Positions 26,001 through 37,508 of a stretch of DNA of 64,000 bases are shown here, one piece after another. Below the pieces are notes generated by a model, which made no database searches, was not told the DNA's origin, and worked only from the letters and a program-made list of their open reading frames with translations. Both the position numbers and the translations under genes were made by a program. The number at the start of each line of letters is the position of its first letter. Position 1 is the first letter of the stretch. This DNA comes from Plantago ovata (taxonomy: Eukaryota > Streptophyta > Magnoliopsida > Lamiales > Plantaginaceae), in NCBI GenBank assembly GCA_028274465.1, contig CM051456.1, forward strand, positions 6,015,545 through 6,079,544. Reading direction: 5' to 3'.

Positions 26001-27791
26001 TTCTATTAATGTAATTCCAGATTGTAGGCAAAATAAAAGTTTCTGTGTAATACATGATTTATGAGTAACTTTTTTTCTTTTATGAAACTATTATTTGAAC
26101 ACCTTCATACTTTCTACTTTCTACTTTCTACTCTGACTGTCAAAACCAAGTGCATGAACAGCTAAGAGTTAATTAGATAGGCTGTTACTTGTAAGAAATC
26201 TACAGATTCACACGAAAAGATGACGGAAACTTAATTTGAGGAGACTAAAACTGGGACATGAAAAAGACAACTGGAAAAGTAACAACTAACCTGCACTACT
26301 GACACTAGTGAAATAGCAGCTCCAGTAAGCGAAGGTGGGCTTGACAACTTTGATGTTGGATTAGCAGAATAAGCAGAAGAAGATGCAGAAAGAACCTTCA
26401 AGACCTACAGATTAGAGTGAGAACATCAGATGAATTGATAGCCCTTTCATGAGCTGAACAAAATCATTGGATGTTGCATAACAACACCTTAGCCATAAGC
26501 AAAAGCGAGACAGGAAGTATTCATGCTTACCAAGCTGTTTTGAGGATTTAAGGAGTGTCCAATCCCTTTGAATAACACAGGAGCCTGTTTCAGAAATATA
26601 CGTAGCATCAGCATGTGCATGAAACATTGACAATTGGCAACAATGCAAGTACATCATTTCCAAAAGCAGGATATGAAAGCATATTACGATAAAACAACAA
26701 GCTTGGTATATACGCATTTGAACTTGCTTACCTACGAATCCAAGACTATGAAGTGTAACATTTGAAAATCACTTAAATACTTACCTCAATCTTTTTACTT
26801 CCCAGAATAACTTCAGATTGGATAAACCCATCAGCAGCAAGTAAAGTATGGTCTCCCTCAGTTTCTGAGACGGCAAAACCACCATGATCGATTACCATGG
26901 CAGAGGAATCCTATCCAACCAAAGAATGTCATGAATAAATACATTAATTTTATTGGTGCTACTTATACCAAATAGTATATATGTATTGATTGCATTTCGC
27001 AATATTGGATGTCCAATATTCAGCATAAGACATCTAAAAACGTAAAATGCAACTGAATAACAAGAGCAGCCTCGATCTAAATTCCAACAACAAACTCTAT
27101 CGAACATCAATTCACAAACACATTTTATTAACGTGGCGATATTTAGAGTAGCTAGTGCAATGCCAATTGATCCTCATTGCTTTTGCCCAATTACAACAAC
27201 ATAAAGCACAGCTAAATAAGGGGAACAAAAAAAGGCTACCTCATCGAAATCAACACCACATTCGGCAGCAATGTTCCGGATCAGATCGGAAGCAGTGGAA
27301 TCAGCGGCCACAATCAAGTCATGCCCCGAGTCAACGAAGTCCAGCACCCCCTCAAAATCCAAAGACCCTCCAAACCCTATCCATCAAAATAACAAAATAA
27401 CAAATTGCATTCATCAATAAACAAATTTGACCTATATCCATGACAAAGAAGAAGACAATAATAAATGTGTATGTTGTTGTAGCTTACTGTTAGCTGAAGG
27501 AGAGAAGAGAATGAGGCCATCGTACAAATACTCGCCGTAGCGCTTGAGGACTATGGAGGGATCCTGAGCGAGCTTGAAATCGAGGGCGAATCCGCGAGAT
27601 TGGAGGGAGGTGAAGAAGTGTGAGTGTGAGGAATTGAGAGACAGATCGTCGAGCAAGACGAGGATTCGCCGATTGTGGGGCTGATCGGGAGAGAAGGAGG
27701 AGGCGAGGTGAGGCAGATGGAGTGAGATCAGAACCAGTGTTGTGAGCAACAAGGTCGATTTGGTCAGGAGTTTTCTTGCAGCTGCTGCCAT
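23024..27791 (-). CDS. OST48: OST48, 48-kDa subunit of oligosaccharyltransferase (DDOST)
   Basis: Subunit of the ER-membrane complex that transfers the glycan from dolichol-PP to Asn in N-X-S/T sites. Thirteen exons (5' to 3' on minus): 27791-27488, 27376-27240, 26910-26785, 26584-26531, 26404-26291, 24837-24782, 24647-24606, 24266-24191, 24101-24030, 23901-23776, 23483-23379, 23291-23208, 23071-23024. These sum to 1,344 bases, 447 aa plus stop, near the plant family length (about 440). Signal peptide [20 protein letters not shown] (cleavage near ASSFS). Luminal motifs: [50 protein letters not shown]-terminal part: [57 protein letters not shown]. It ends with one membrane segment and a short tail ([15 protein letters not shown]). 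All introns are GT-AG; the fifth is long (1,453 bp). Confidence 0.96.
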
Positions 27792-30700
27792 TTTTTTTCT
27801 TCCAGTGTCTGTTTCTCTCAAGAGTGTCTCTCTGGGTTGCTGGCTTAAGGGGTGTTTGTTCACCGGAACAAAACCCGAATCGATATGGACCAGAACCGGA
27901 AATAGGGAAATTCATGGTCTGGAAACCGAATCGAAATGTAAGATTGAATTTGAATATTTCAGTTCAGTTCGTTATGGTTTTAACCCAACATGGACCGACT
28001 TAGTTTAAATCATATTCAGAGTTTGTAAAAATTAGACAAAACACAAACCAAGCTTTTGAAGTGGATTATAAATGTGTATGCATACTAAGTGTAACTTGAC
28101 AATATACAACACCTCCACAAATACACCGAGAACAATTATAAACAAACCAATAGCTTTTGGAGTAGTATTGAATTTATATAAGTAGGATTTATATACATCT
28201 GGTCTTTCCGGTCCAAGACCGGATTATTCCGGAACATGGCCGGAAACCAGAAATACAAATTTATTTGGTTCAGAAACCAATCTTGTAGTATCTAACTACA
28301 TCATCCGGTCTGAATCCGATCAAATTTCAGTCCCGGGCGGATTATGAACACCCCTAAATGTTAAACCCAAACGTGGTTCACTAATCATATACTTCAATAT
28401 ATGAGCTCCAACACCTTATTTTCTTTTCTTTTTAATTAAAAAAAAAATAGTCTTTTTTAAGGATTGTTTGTTTTGGCAACGTTGAAATATTGGAAAAGGG
28501 CCCTGATTTGTTTTTGGTCAAATTTGTGGGCTAAAGTATAATTGTTGGATATTAATTGAGATTATTTTGATATTATTGATCGACCTAACATACAATAGTT
28601 CATTATGAGAAAGGGCGCTCTAAAGACCCCGTCCCCGTGTAACAATCCCTATCCTAAAATACAAATATAGTCGAATGAAATAGAAGTGATACCAAAGACT
28701 CTATAATACATGCTCCCCTCTGTCTCAGTATTTTTATATCTCTCTCCGGTTGAGAATTCCCTTTGTTTTGAGTTGAAATCTCATATGTCATTTATATATA
28801 TGTACCAATATGAATGTATGATGGAACCCCGAGTTACCACCAAGACCCAAGCCCATGACGTAGTGCTCAAGGACTAATCCCGAGGACGTATATTTTATTA
28901 GTTGTGTTATTTCCTTTTATTTAATTACTTGCTATAGTCAGTTAACTTGTTGGGTAAGAAAAGTTTAGGACAAAGATTCTCAGACCGATTTACCATAATC
29001 TTACATGATTTTATCTCTTTAGAGAGCATAGCTTGGCCAACAAGTCGTATCATTTATATGTAAGTATTGTACTTCTTCATTATCTTTCCTAGTTGAATGT
29101 TCATTAATGCTTTGTGTGCTTTTTAGCGTTATGCTCCGTTGAGATATCTTGAGGTAAGTTGTTCTTTAGTGATTTGTTTGTAGGTAGATTACTCTTTAGT
29201 AATTTGCTTGGCTTGTACATGATCGTATTGGGTTTTACATTGCTTTTGCGATTTCCTTTCTGTTTTCTACATCTGTTTGAATATCGGGGATCCATCAATG
29301 TATCATACTCATATTTACAATATGATACATTGCATGTTGTAATCTATGAGTCCAAAACTAAACAGGTTACATGGTTAGAGCCTAGAGGGCGACAAGTAGT
29401 GTTAAGACAAATGTAGCCGGTGGGTTGAGTAGTTAGTAATTTTTGGAGTTTGGTCCCGTGTATATGAGTTTTAAGCTTAGCAGCATATCTCACGGACCTG
29501 ATCGATCATGTATTGCTGATTGATGGATTGGTTTGGAAGTATATATAAAGGCATCACGTGAATACATACGTGTTGTCCAAATCTTCTGTTAATTTATTTG
29601 TTCATGAATCATGGTGGGAAAATGGATTGTCAGAACAAACCGAAAGTGGTGCAGTACAGAAACATGATATGAGGCAGATTCTCCTCTTGCTGATGGCATA
29701 ATGCACAGTTTGGGTCCGGCAATATGCCTTGCGATCTTTATGGTGCGTTAGTAAACATTTATGAACGTCTAGTCAGGGATGAACTTAGAATTTGAAATTG
29801 GGGGGACGAGTATATATTTTGTAAGTTGAGGGACCAAACTGACAAAAAATCAATAATACAGTATTAGTTAAAAAAAAACAAAATTATAGAGGGACGGATG
29901 TTCAGTTGTTCACCTTAGCTCATTCACATTTTGAATGAAGAATTGAAGATTCAAATAATTTCGAATAACAGGAGCTTAATAGTAAGTTTCTTACGTTGAT
30001 AGTAGCCGGTACGAGCATCATCGTCATAAAATGACAAATCAAGTTTGCCACAAAGGTTGATTTATACCACATATGCAACACATGGATTCTTTTACTCCCA
30101 CTAGTTACACATTTAGACTTTTCTGAAATCTGGAGTCCACACGGTGTTAATTTTGATGACATGTTACATCTAAACTATAATATTAAAATATTTAATACAA
30201 AATACATTATTAAACTTTACATAGTAGAAAGCATTTTACATTTTTATTGAGACAAGCACTTAATAAAACTAAGCTCGCATCACTATTTGTGAAATCATAG
30301 TGTATTTAATTTAATCGAGAACATAAATATTTAACACTATAAATGTTTTTGTTAATATTAACACTATATATGTTTTAGAATATTTAACATTTATTTATAT
30401 GTTTTTCGTATGAACATAGGAGTATAAACGGTCTTCTAGACTATAAATTTGTTCACGGCCGGCTAATTAAGTGGCTAACAGGGTGTGTGGGGCGGCCGAC
30501 CGCACATGGCCTCCTAATTTTTTGTCCATCAATCTGATAAATATAAATATGATTCGAGTTTGAAAAAATAGATTTTATATATTAGAAAACAATCTAAATA
30601 ATTACTCACATTGTCCCGATGAGTGTTCTATATGCTTGTTTTTTACATGACTTTTGTATATAATTTGTTGATAGTGTTGTTTTAGAGTGTATTATTAATA

Positions 30701-31204
30701 TGTGATGTGAGGGTCATAGTTAAAAAAGTCGCGGGAGACAATTAGTAAAGTATTTGATGAAGGATATTCGCTGGTCTAAAAATAGAAAAGTTAATGTAAA
30801 TTAGGTCGTGAGATTGTTGTCAAATTAGGAAAAGAAAGCAAATTGGGTAGGACATTTTAAAATGAAAAATGTAAATAAATCATTGACACGCAAGGGAGAT
30901 TAGTGATAAATTGTACTTTTTGTATATATTAACATAATTGAACAGAACTCTGAATCAGACTGAAATGAACTAAATTTATTTACCATATAAAATACAACTA
31001 AATAAATATAAACATATAATTAATTGAGATAAATAAACTAAAAATGAATGTGAAGATAAATAAACTGAAATAAATCTTAACATAATTGAAAAAAATTGAA
31101 AATGGAAAAGATACTTTAGTTTTTTGTCAAAAATTGAAAATGTAAAAGCTACTTTAGATTTTTGTCCATTACTTGTGTGTTTTCAAAAGGTAAATGATAT
31201 ACTG
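27792..31204. other. Intergenic: OST48 promoter and AT-rich repeats
   Basis: No convincing gene in 3.4 kb. 27792-28050 is OST48 promoter. Fragments with the look of old transposon pieces occur (CTCCCCTCTGTCTCAG near 28710, similar to a Stowaway-like terminus; a GGGGGGACGAG.. repeat-like stretch near 29800), but none has both ends. From 30180 to 31150 it is low-complexity A/T. Confidence 0.45.
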
Positions 31205-31370
31205 CCGTCTACAGTAATAGCATCCGCCGTGCCCGTGGCCATACTACGTCAGGCTTTTTTCCAGTAAACAATGGCGCCCTAGCTATATGTATCTATCTTC
31301 CTCCATTAAAAACCTGCATCTCCATCTATTCAACCAAACCAAACCAACAGAACAAGAAGAAAACAAATTA

Positions 31371-33025
31371 ATGGCTATCAAGAAGAACACTACTGTTCTC
31401 ACCTCTGATCATGAGTTGAAGAAGCCACACGCTATAATGATCGCATACACTCTACAAGGACACATAATCCCTTATGTCAACTTAGCCCTCAAGCTCGCTT
31501 CCAGTGGCTTCTCCATCACTTTCGCTCACCTCGAATTCGTTCACTACACTATTTCCCAGTCCTAGCAGCACACCTCTTCTACCACCAACGACATGTTTGC
31601 GAAAGCACGAGCATCAGGTCTCGATATCTCCTACACAACTATATCTGACGGTCTCCCTGTTGAATTTAACCGGGCGAGAAACATAGACAAATTCTTCAAA
31701 GTCCTGGAGGGCGAGTTCCCCAATAAGGTCCATGTTTTCGTGAAGAATGTAATCCAGGCGCATTCCGGTTCCAGGTGTTTCCTGATTTCAGATGCGTTCT
31801 ATGAATGGCCTTTAGAAGTCGCGAAACAGAACAATTTGGTCAACGTTTCGTTCTGGTCTGAACCGGCATTGGTCTACTCTTTGTATTACCACAGAGAACT
31901 ATTGATGAAGAACGGGCATGTTCCTGTGAACGGTCGTCACGAGAATGTGTCTTACCTTCCTGGAATCGAATCAATCAACACCAAGGACTTCATGTCGCAT
32001 TATCAGGACCCGGAACCGGATCTGATAAGCGAAACAATCTTTAAGGCATTGGATAAGGCCAAGAAAGCTGATTTCGTCTTGGGCAATTCAGTCGAAGAGC
32101 TTGAGATTGAGACTGTATCTGTTCTGAGAGAAAAACAGCCGTTCTACCCCATTGGCCCTCTTATATCACTCCATTTCTGCGAAAATCCCGTTCCTCGGAA
32201 CCTGTTGCCTGAATCTGACTGCACGGAATGGCTCAAGGGGAAGCCGATTGGGTCGGTATTGTATATTTCGTTCGGTAGCCTAGGATGGACTACTAACACC
32301 GTGAATCGTGAAATTGCTACTGGGCTTATGCTCTGTGAAGTGAATTTCATTTGGGCTCTAAGGCCTAGAATGTTGGAGGATTCAGACAGTAAGTGCAGTT
32401 GTAAATGATTATTGCAACCTGATTATAGCTTTTCTGAAGATCGAATTCCTTATTTCCTTGGCAAATACTTACCAAATTCACTTTAAATTTAGTACATATA
32501 TACTTGATTCTGAATCATTTAATCACAACAATCTGAAACTTTTGCCTACAGATAAGCCGATTCTGCCTCCAGGATTCGAAGATAGAACTAAAGGCAGGGG
32601 AGTGGTTGTTCCCTGGTGTGATCAAAGCCGGGTTATGTCAGACCCGGCAATTGGAGGTTTCTTGACTCATTGTGGGTGGAACTCGATTCTGGAAAGTATA
32701 TGGTGTGGCATTCCAATGCTTTGTTATCCCGTGTTTACTGATCAAGCCGACCAACCGTAAGCTAGTGGTTGATGACTGGAGAATTGGGATGAATCTTTGT
32801 GATGGTGATCAGGATGTCAAAGGAGACAAGGTCGCAGAGACGATTATGAGCTTTATGAACGGAGAAAGGTCAGATGAGTTGAAGAGAGAGATAAAGAAAG
32901 TAAGAGAGAAGATGCAAAGTGCATTAGCTGAAGATGGATCTTCTGTCAAGAACTTGGATTCTTTTGTTCATGATGTTGTAGCTGAAGTAGAGAAGAGATG
33001 CAAGGGATCTGAGCTTTCTGTATGA
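31371..33025 (+). pseudogene. UGT86-like UDP-glycosyltransferase, inactivated duplicate
   Basis: Exon 1 is 31371-32388 and exon 2 is 32552-33025, the same two-exon plan as the intact copy at 35721. Two lesions: a nonsense TAG at 31563-31565, where the sister copy has CAG (Gln in SKSQQYTSS), and one extra G at 32746 that turns FTDQPTNRK into FTDQADQP and a stop. Otherwise the whole protein is legible, including the HxxP-type N-terminal His region (YTLQGHIIPYVNLALK), the SDAFYEWP segment and most of the PSPG donor-binding box ([28 protein letters not shown]). The lesions lie in otherwise fresh sequence, so loss of function is recent. The stop alone would truncate the protein at about 64 residues. 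Confidence 0.92.
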
Positions 33026-33140
33026 GCATGACTTGCTGGATCCATCACCATGTTGCAGGCGCGCTTTCTGTTGATTTAGTAGCTACTGCGGTTTGCACAA
33101 CCTATATGCTATAAGTTCTTTTCCGATGTTGTAAACTTTC

Positions 33141-33163
33141 AAGAAACGCTTTCGGCGTTTCTT
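33141..33163 (+). other. 3'-flank hairpin, UGT copy 1
   Basis: Perfect 9-bp stem, AAGAAACGC and GCGTTTCTT, around a TTTCG loop, about 115 bases after the UGT stop. It is identical in the second copy. Probably in the 3' UTR; function unknown. Confidence 0.7.
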
Positions 33164-33249
33164 TGCTCTTTGTTCGATCTCCATTAACCATTGCATCAAG
33201 GCATTTTTCTGGAGAGGTAGAAATTTCTATAACACCAGCAATAAAATAA

Positions 33250-33336
33250 TTGAAGTTCTACAACAATATTTATGCTTCCTTTGCAATAGCTAGTCTAGCA
33301 TTCTCTCACGGTCCTGCTTGAAAGTCCAATACAGAA
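33250..33336 (-). pseudogene. MFS transporter C-terminal relic carried by the UGT duplication
   Basis: On the minus strand this matches the last ~25 codons of the MFS gene ending at 37509: it still reads LYWTFKQDRE before a short indel shifts the frame into a stop. It marks the right breakpoint of the duplicated segment. Confidence 0.88.
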
Positions 33337-33711
33337 GACAAGACTATTATAATATAATGTATACACCTATTTTATAGCGGGACATAGGGAGGGAGTATAT
33401 GATTAGTAAAATTTTATCTGTGCTATAATTATGAACTTGACATGCATGTTATTGAATTGCAATTTGAGTTCTGGTAGTGTAAACAGACAAATTAAACTAC
33501 CATGCATGTGATGTGCGAAGAATACATCCTATTCCGCCCGTGGCTGGGGAGTTGATCTCCTTGCAAGTAAAGTATCCTATATATTTCTCTGTGGACTGGG
33601 AAATGTCAATTACTAAACTCACGTACGTTGATCAATAATTAAGTTCCTACATCTTGTATGATGATGACAACCTGACAAGACCAGCATCAATAAATTATTA
33701 AGAAGAAAATG

Positions 33712-33737
33712 TTTTTTTTTTTTTTTTTTTTGGGTGG
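33712..33737 (-). mobile_element. Minimal retroposon insertion: 26-bp poly(A)-tailed 3' end
   Basis: Twenty T followed by GGGTGG (that is, CCACCC plus poly(A) on the minus strand), flanked by a direct duplication TTAAGAAGAAAATG at 33698-33711 and 33738-33751. Target duplication plus A-tail is the signature of target-primed reverse transcription by LINE machinery with extreme 5' truncation. Confidence 0.7.
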
Positions 33738-33751
33738 TTAAGAAGAAAATG

Positions 33752-35522
33752 TTAATAGAAAACAAAACGTAAACTTATTGAGTTTTTTTTTTAATTAACT
33801 TTTTTTAGTTCGTTACAATATTTGACCTCCAATGAATTTTAAATTCTACCGAATAGGTAAATAATGTATTAATTCGATGAAAGTTTTTTATAATATAACT
33901 TCAAATATTACCCATTAATTTTTTTTGTTATAGTTTAGATATAATCAAAAGTCAAACGAAAAAAACTAAGAAAACAATAGTGAGAAAAAAATTGGATAAG
34001 ACTGTCCGCAATGCAATCGGCGTGGGTCCGCGTGGCACGGCTGGACTCCGTGACCCAGGGAAGAAATGGTGTAGCAGCTCCTCCTTGGACCATTTTCTTA
34101 TTTCTTTTTGTATTGTTTTTTATATGCGAATTCCACACGTTTTCAGACATCAATAACTTAAAAAATAGAAATACGAAAAATAAATAAAAATTACCAACGC
34201 TTTTATATTTTTTATATCTATAAATAGACACTACTCTTGACTATGTTTAGACCATCTCATCCCCAACTCATATTTATCTCTTAATTAAACTCAAAACACT
34301 CTCTTCGCTCAAAACACCCTATAAACTGCAATTCCGAAGACATGGACGGAAACTTGAACATGTTGACACCGGAAGTTCTCCGGTGGTTGAAAGATCATAA
34401 TCAACCCGACCAATTCCAACTAGATATGCAAAAGACTGGAAACCCTTCAAACCCACCCCAATCGAACATCGTTTGCCCTTTGCCCTTTGTTTCACAACTC
34501 TTATGAAGAGCTATACACCAAAATTTATCCATCTCCACTCTCCCAAACACGAGGAATGTTTTCTGCTTGTTATTGTTTAATTAAGCGCATATATTATAGT
34601 TTTAAAACCCTTTGCTATGGTTTTAAAAGTTGGTGTTATAGTTTGAAGCATTGTTGTTATGATATTTAGCTTGTCTAGCATGTTTCTCCTTGTTATTGTT
34701 TAAGCGCATACGTTATAGTATTAATGATACTTGTTATGGTTTTAAACGAGTTAGTAAAATGTATTAAGCATGTGTTGATGATACCATAGAGTTTGATGAT
34801 AGGTATGATCAAAGGTGTCTCTGCAGTATTGAAGCAACAAGCACAAACAACAAAAAGGAAAGAAGTCGAAGTTCACCAACAATAATCGAAAAAAGTTTAT
34901 TTCAACAAATTAGTTTGCATTTGCATAAAAAAACATTTGGATGATTGAATGTTTCACTATTTGTAATGAGTGAATGTTTCAAGTAGCTTATTTTAACATT
35001 GTTCATTGATGTATTATTCACATCCTTAACTTTTTAGACTTATTTAATGATGGTTTAATGATACTCATCCGTTTTTTTAGATTCTATACGCTTGCTTTTG
35101 GATAGGAATTTTAGGAGATTTGTATAATGAGTGTAGTGTATTGGTTTAGTGGCAGGGCCCACAATAAATGAGATAAAGATTTGTCAAAAATAAAAACGTA
35201 TACAATCTAAAAAAGGGACAAAAATGGAATAGATATAGAATCTAAATAAAACAAATGAGTATTTTGTGAATGATTTTAGAATGTCACTTAAAACTATAAC
35301 AAACCAAAACTTATAGTACAACACATTAAAACCATAGCATAATCTTTTAAAACCATAATAAAAATTTTCGTTCTAAAAAATTAAAACCATATATAATATT
35401 CTAAATCTATAATGCAAGTGGTATTAAAATTATATTATAAAAATTCACGTATAAAATGTTAAAATGGTGCAAGTTCATCGAGGAAAGTAGTTTACTTTTG
35501 TGACCACTAGCCACTAGGCTAA
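33752..35522. other. Spacer between the UGT duplicates
   Basis: AT-rich. It holds a TATA-like TATAAATAG (about 34217) ahead of the small frame at 34342, and repeated short phrases such as TATAGTTTTAAAACC and TTTTAAAACCATA in both orientations (34600-34750 and 35280-35400), which may be transposon remnants. No coding gene recognised. Confidence 0.4.
34342..34506 (+). CDS. Small open frame, 54 aa, unrecognised
   Basis: ATG at 34342 (preceded by a TATAAATAG about 125 bases upstream) opens MDGNLNMLTPEVLRWLKDHN, continues in a Gln/Pro/Asn-rich stretch, and stops at 34504-34506. Composition looks more protein-like than the surroundings. It could be the first exon of a decayed transposon-associated gene. 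No family is recognised. Confidence 0.2.
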   Translation: MDGNLNMLTPEVLRWLKDHNQPDQFQLDMQKTGNPSNPPQSNIVCPLPFVSQLL

Positions 35523-35720
35523 CGTCTACATTAAATCATTAATAGCATCTGTCGTGTTTCCATTATACTACTGTAGTATGCGTCAGGCTTTTTTTCCAGC
35601 AAACACAATGGCGTCCATTACTTTATTTATTCCCCTCCTCCATTGACAAACAACCTGACATCTAGCTCCAATTATTCAACCAAACCAAACCAACTAACAG
35701 AGAACAAGAACAAAACAAAA

Positions 35721-37363
35721 ATGGCGATGATCAAGAACACTACTACTAATGTTCTCGCCTGTCATGACTCAAAGAAGCCACACGCTATAATGATCTCATA
35801 CACTCTACAAGGGCACATAATCCCTTATGTCAACTTAGCCCTCAAGCTCGCTTCCAATGGCTTCTCCATCACATTCGCTCACCTCGAATTCGTTCACTAC
35901 TCCATTTCCAAGTCCCAGCAGTACACCTCTTCTACTACTGACGACATCTTTGCGAAAGCTCGAGCATCAGGTCTTGATATCTCCTACATGACTATATCTG
36001 ACGGTTTCCCTGTCGAATTCGAAAGGGGGAGAAACTTGGACAAGTTCCTCCCAGTCCTGCTAGGCGAGTTCCCTGACAAAGCTGACGCTTTCGTGAAGAA
36101 TGTTATCCAGGCGCATTCCGGTTCCAGGTGTTTCCTGATTTCAGATGCGTTCTATGAATGGCCTTTAGAAGTCGCGAAATGGAACAATTTGGTCAACGTT
36201 TCGTTCTGGTCTGAACCGGCATTGGTCTACTCTTTGTATTACCACAGAGAACTATTGATGAAGAACGGGCATGTTCCTGTGAACGGTCGTCAGGAGAACG
36301 TGTCTTACCTTCCTGGAATAGAATCAATCAACACTAAGGACTTCATGTCGCATTACCAGCACCCGGGACCAGATCTGATCGATGACTCCATCTTTAGCGC
36401 ATTGGATACGGCCAAGAAAGCTGATTTCGTGTTGGGAAACTCGGTCGAAGAGCTTGAGATTGAGACTGTATCGGCTCTAAGAGAAAATCAGCCGTTTTAC
36501 CCCATCGGTCCGCTTATATCACTTCATTTTCAGGAGACTTCTGTTCCTCGGAACCTGTTGCCTGAATCTGACTGCACGGAATGGCTCAAGGGGAAGCCAA
36601 TTGGGTCGGTATTGTATATTTCGTTCGGTAGCATGGGAACGACTGCTAACACTGTGAATCGTGAAATTGCTAGTGGGCTTATTCTATGTGAGGTGAATTT
36701 CATTTGGGTTCTTAGGCCTGGAATGTTGGAGGATTCGGACAGTAAGTGCAGTTGTATATGATTATAGCTTTTCGAAGCAATATATATCCTTCGCAAAATA
36801 CTTACCAAATTCACTTAAAATATGGTACTTTTACTTGATTCTGAGTCATTTATTCACTTCGTGATAATCTGAAACTTTTGCGAACAGGTGCCACGCAGAT
36901 TCTGCCTCCAGGATTCGACGACAGGACTAAAGGCAGGGGAGTGGTTGTTCCCTGGTGTGATCAAAGCCAGATCTTGTCAGACCCGGCAATAGGAGGTTTC
37001 TTGACTCATTGTGGGTGGAACTCGATTCTGGAAAGTATATGGTGTGGCATTCCAATGCTTTGTTATCCTGTGTTTACTGATCAACCGACCAACCGTAAGC
37101 TAGTGGTTGATGACTGGAGAATTGGGATGAATCTTTGTGATGGTGATCAGGATGTTAAAGGAGACAAGGTCGCAGAGACGATTATGAGCTTTATGAACGG
37201 AGAAAGGTCAGATGAGTTGAAGAGAGAGATAAAGAAAGTAAGAGAGAAGATGCAAAGTGCATTAGCTGAAGATGGATCTTCTGTCAAGAACTTGGATTCT
37301 TTTGTTCATGATGTTGTAGCTGAAGTAGAGAAGAGATGCAAGGGATCTGAGCTTTCTGTATGA
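35721..37363 (+). CDS. UDP-glycosyltransferase, UGT86A-like
   Basis: Family-1 glycosyltransferase: moves a sugar from a UDP-sugar to a small acceptor in the cytosol (acceptor not predictable). Exons 35721-36741 and 36888-37363 total 1,497 bases, 498 aa (Arabidopsis UGT86A1 is about 490). The intron splits a codon at DSD|SATQILPPGF. Start chosen at 35721 (MAMIKNTTTNV) because it aligns with the sister copy; an in-frame upstream ATG at 35643 is possible. Visible features: catalytic-type His in YTLQGHIIPYVNLALK; SDAFYEWP; the FYPIGPLISL segment; and a PSPG box ([37 protein letters not shown], ending FTDQPTNRK). Thr replaces the Pro-rich variants of other UGT groups at the end of the box, as usual in the UGT86/85 side of the tree. 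The gene is intact, and tail-to-tail with the MFS gene 145 bases away. Confidence 0.93.
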
Positions 37364-37454
37364 GCATTGCTGGATCCATCACAACATTGCCCGCTTTCGT
37401 TGATTTAGTAGTTACTGCAGTTTGCACAACCTATATCCGATGTAATAAACTTTC

Positions 37455-37477
37455 AAGAAACGCTTTCGGCGTTTCTT
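37455..37477 (+). other. 3'-flank hairpin, UGT copy 2
   Basis: Same perfect 9-bp stem (AAGAAACGC / GCGTTTCTT, loop TTTCG) as in copy 1. It lies in the 145-base gap between the convergent UGT and MFS stops. It could affect 3' end formation of either transcript. Confidence 0.7.
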
Positions 37478-37508
37478 TGTTCTTCATTAACCATTGTAAA
37501 TTGAAGTT

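Larger units (their letters stand above)
31205..33336 (+). repeat. Tandem segmental duplication, unit 1 (UGT plus MFS tail)
   Basis: Matches unit 2 at 35523-37590 from a shared upstream phrase (AATAGCATC.GcCGTG.., CGTCAGGCTTTTTTCCAG) through the UGT exons, intron and 3' flank, and into the last codons of the MFS gene. Exons are near-identical over long stretches; leader and 3' flank are more divergent. Confidence 0.9.

Noticed and set aside
34240-34275. Harbinger-like terminus GTTTAGACCATCTCATCC
   Set aside because: No inverted partner end or 3-base duplication found.
35643-35720. Upstream in-frame ATG of the intact UGT
   Set aside because: The extra 26 residues have no counterpart in the family or the sister copy; the ATG at 35721 aligns with both.
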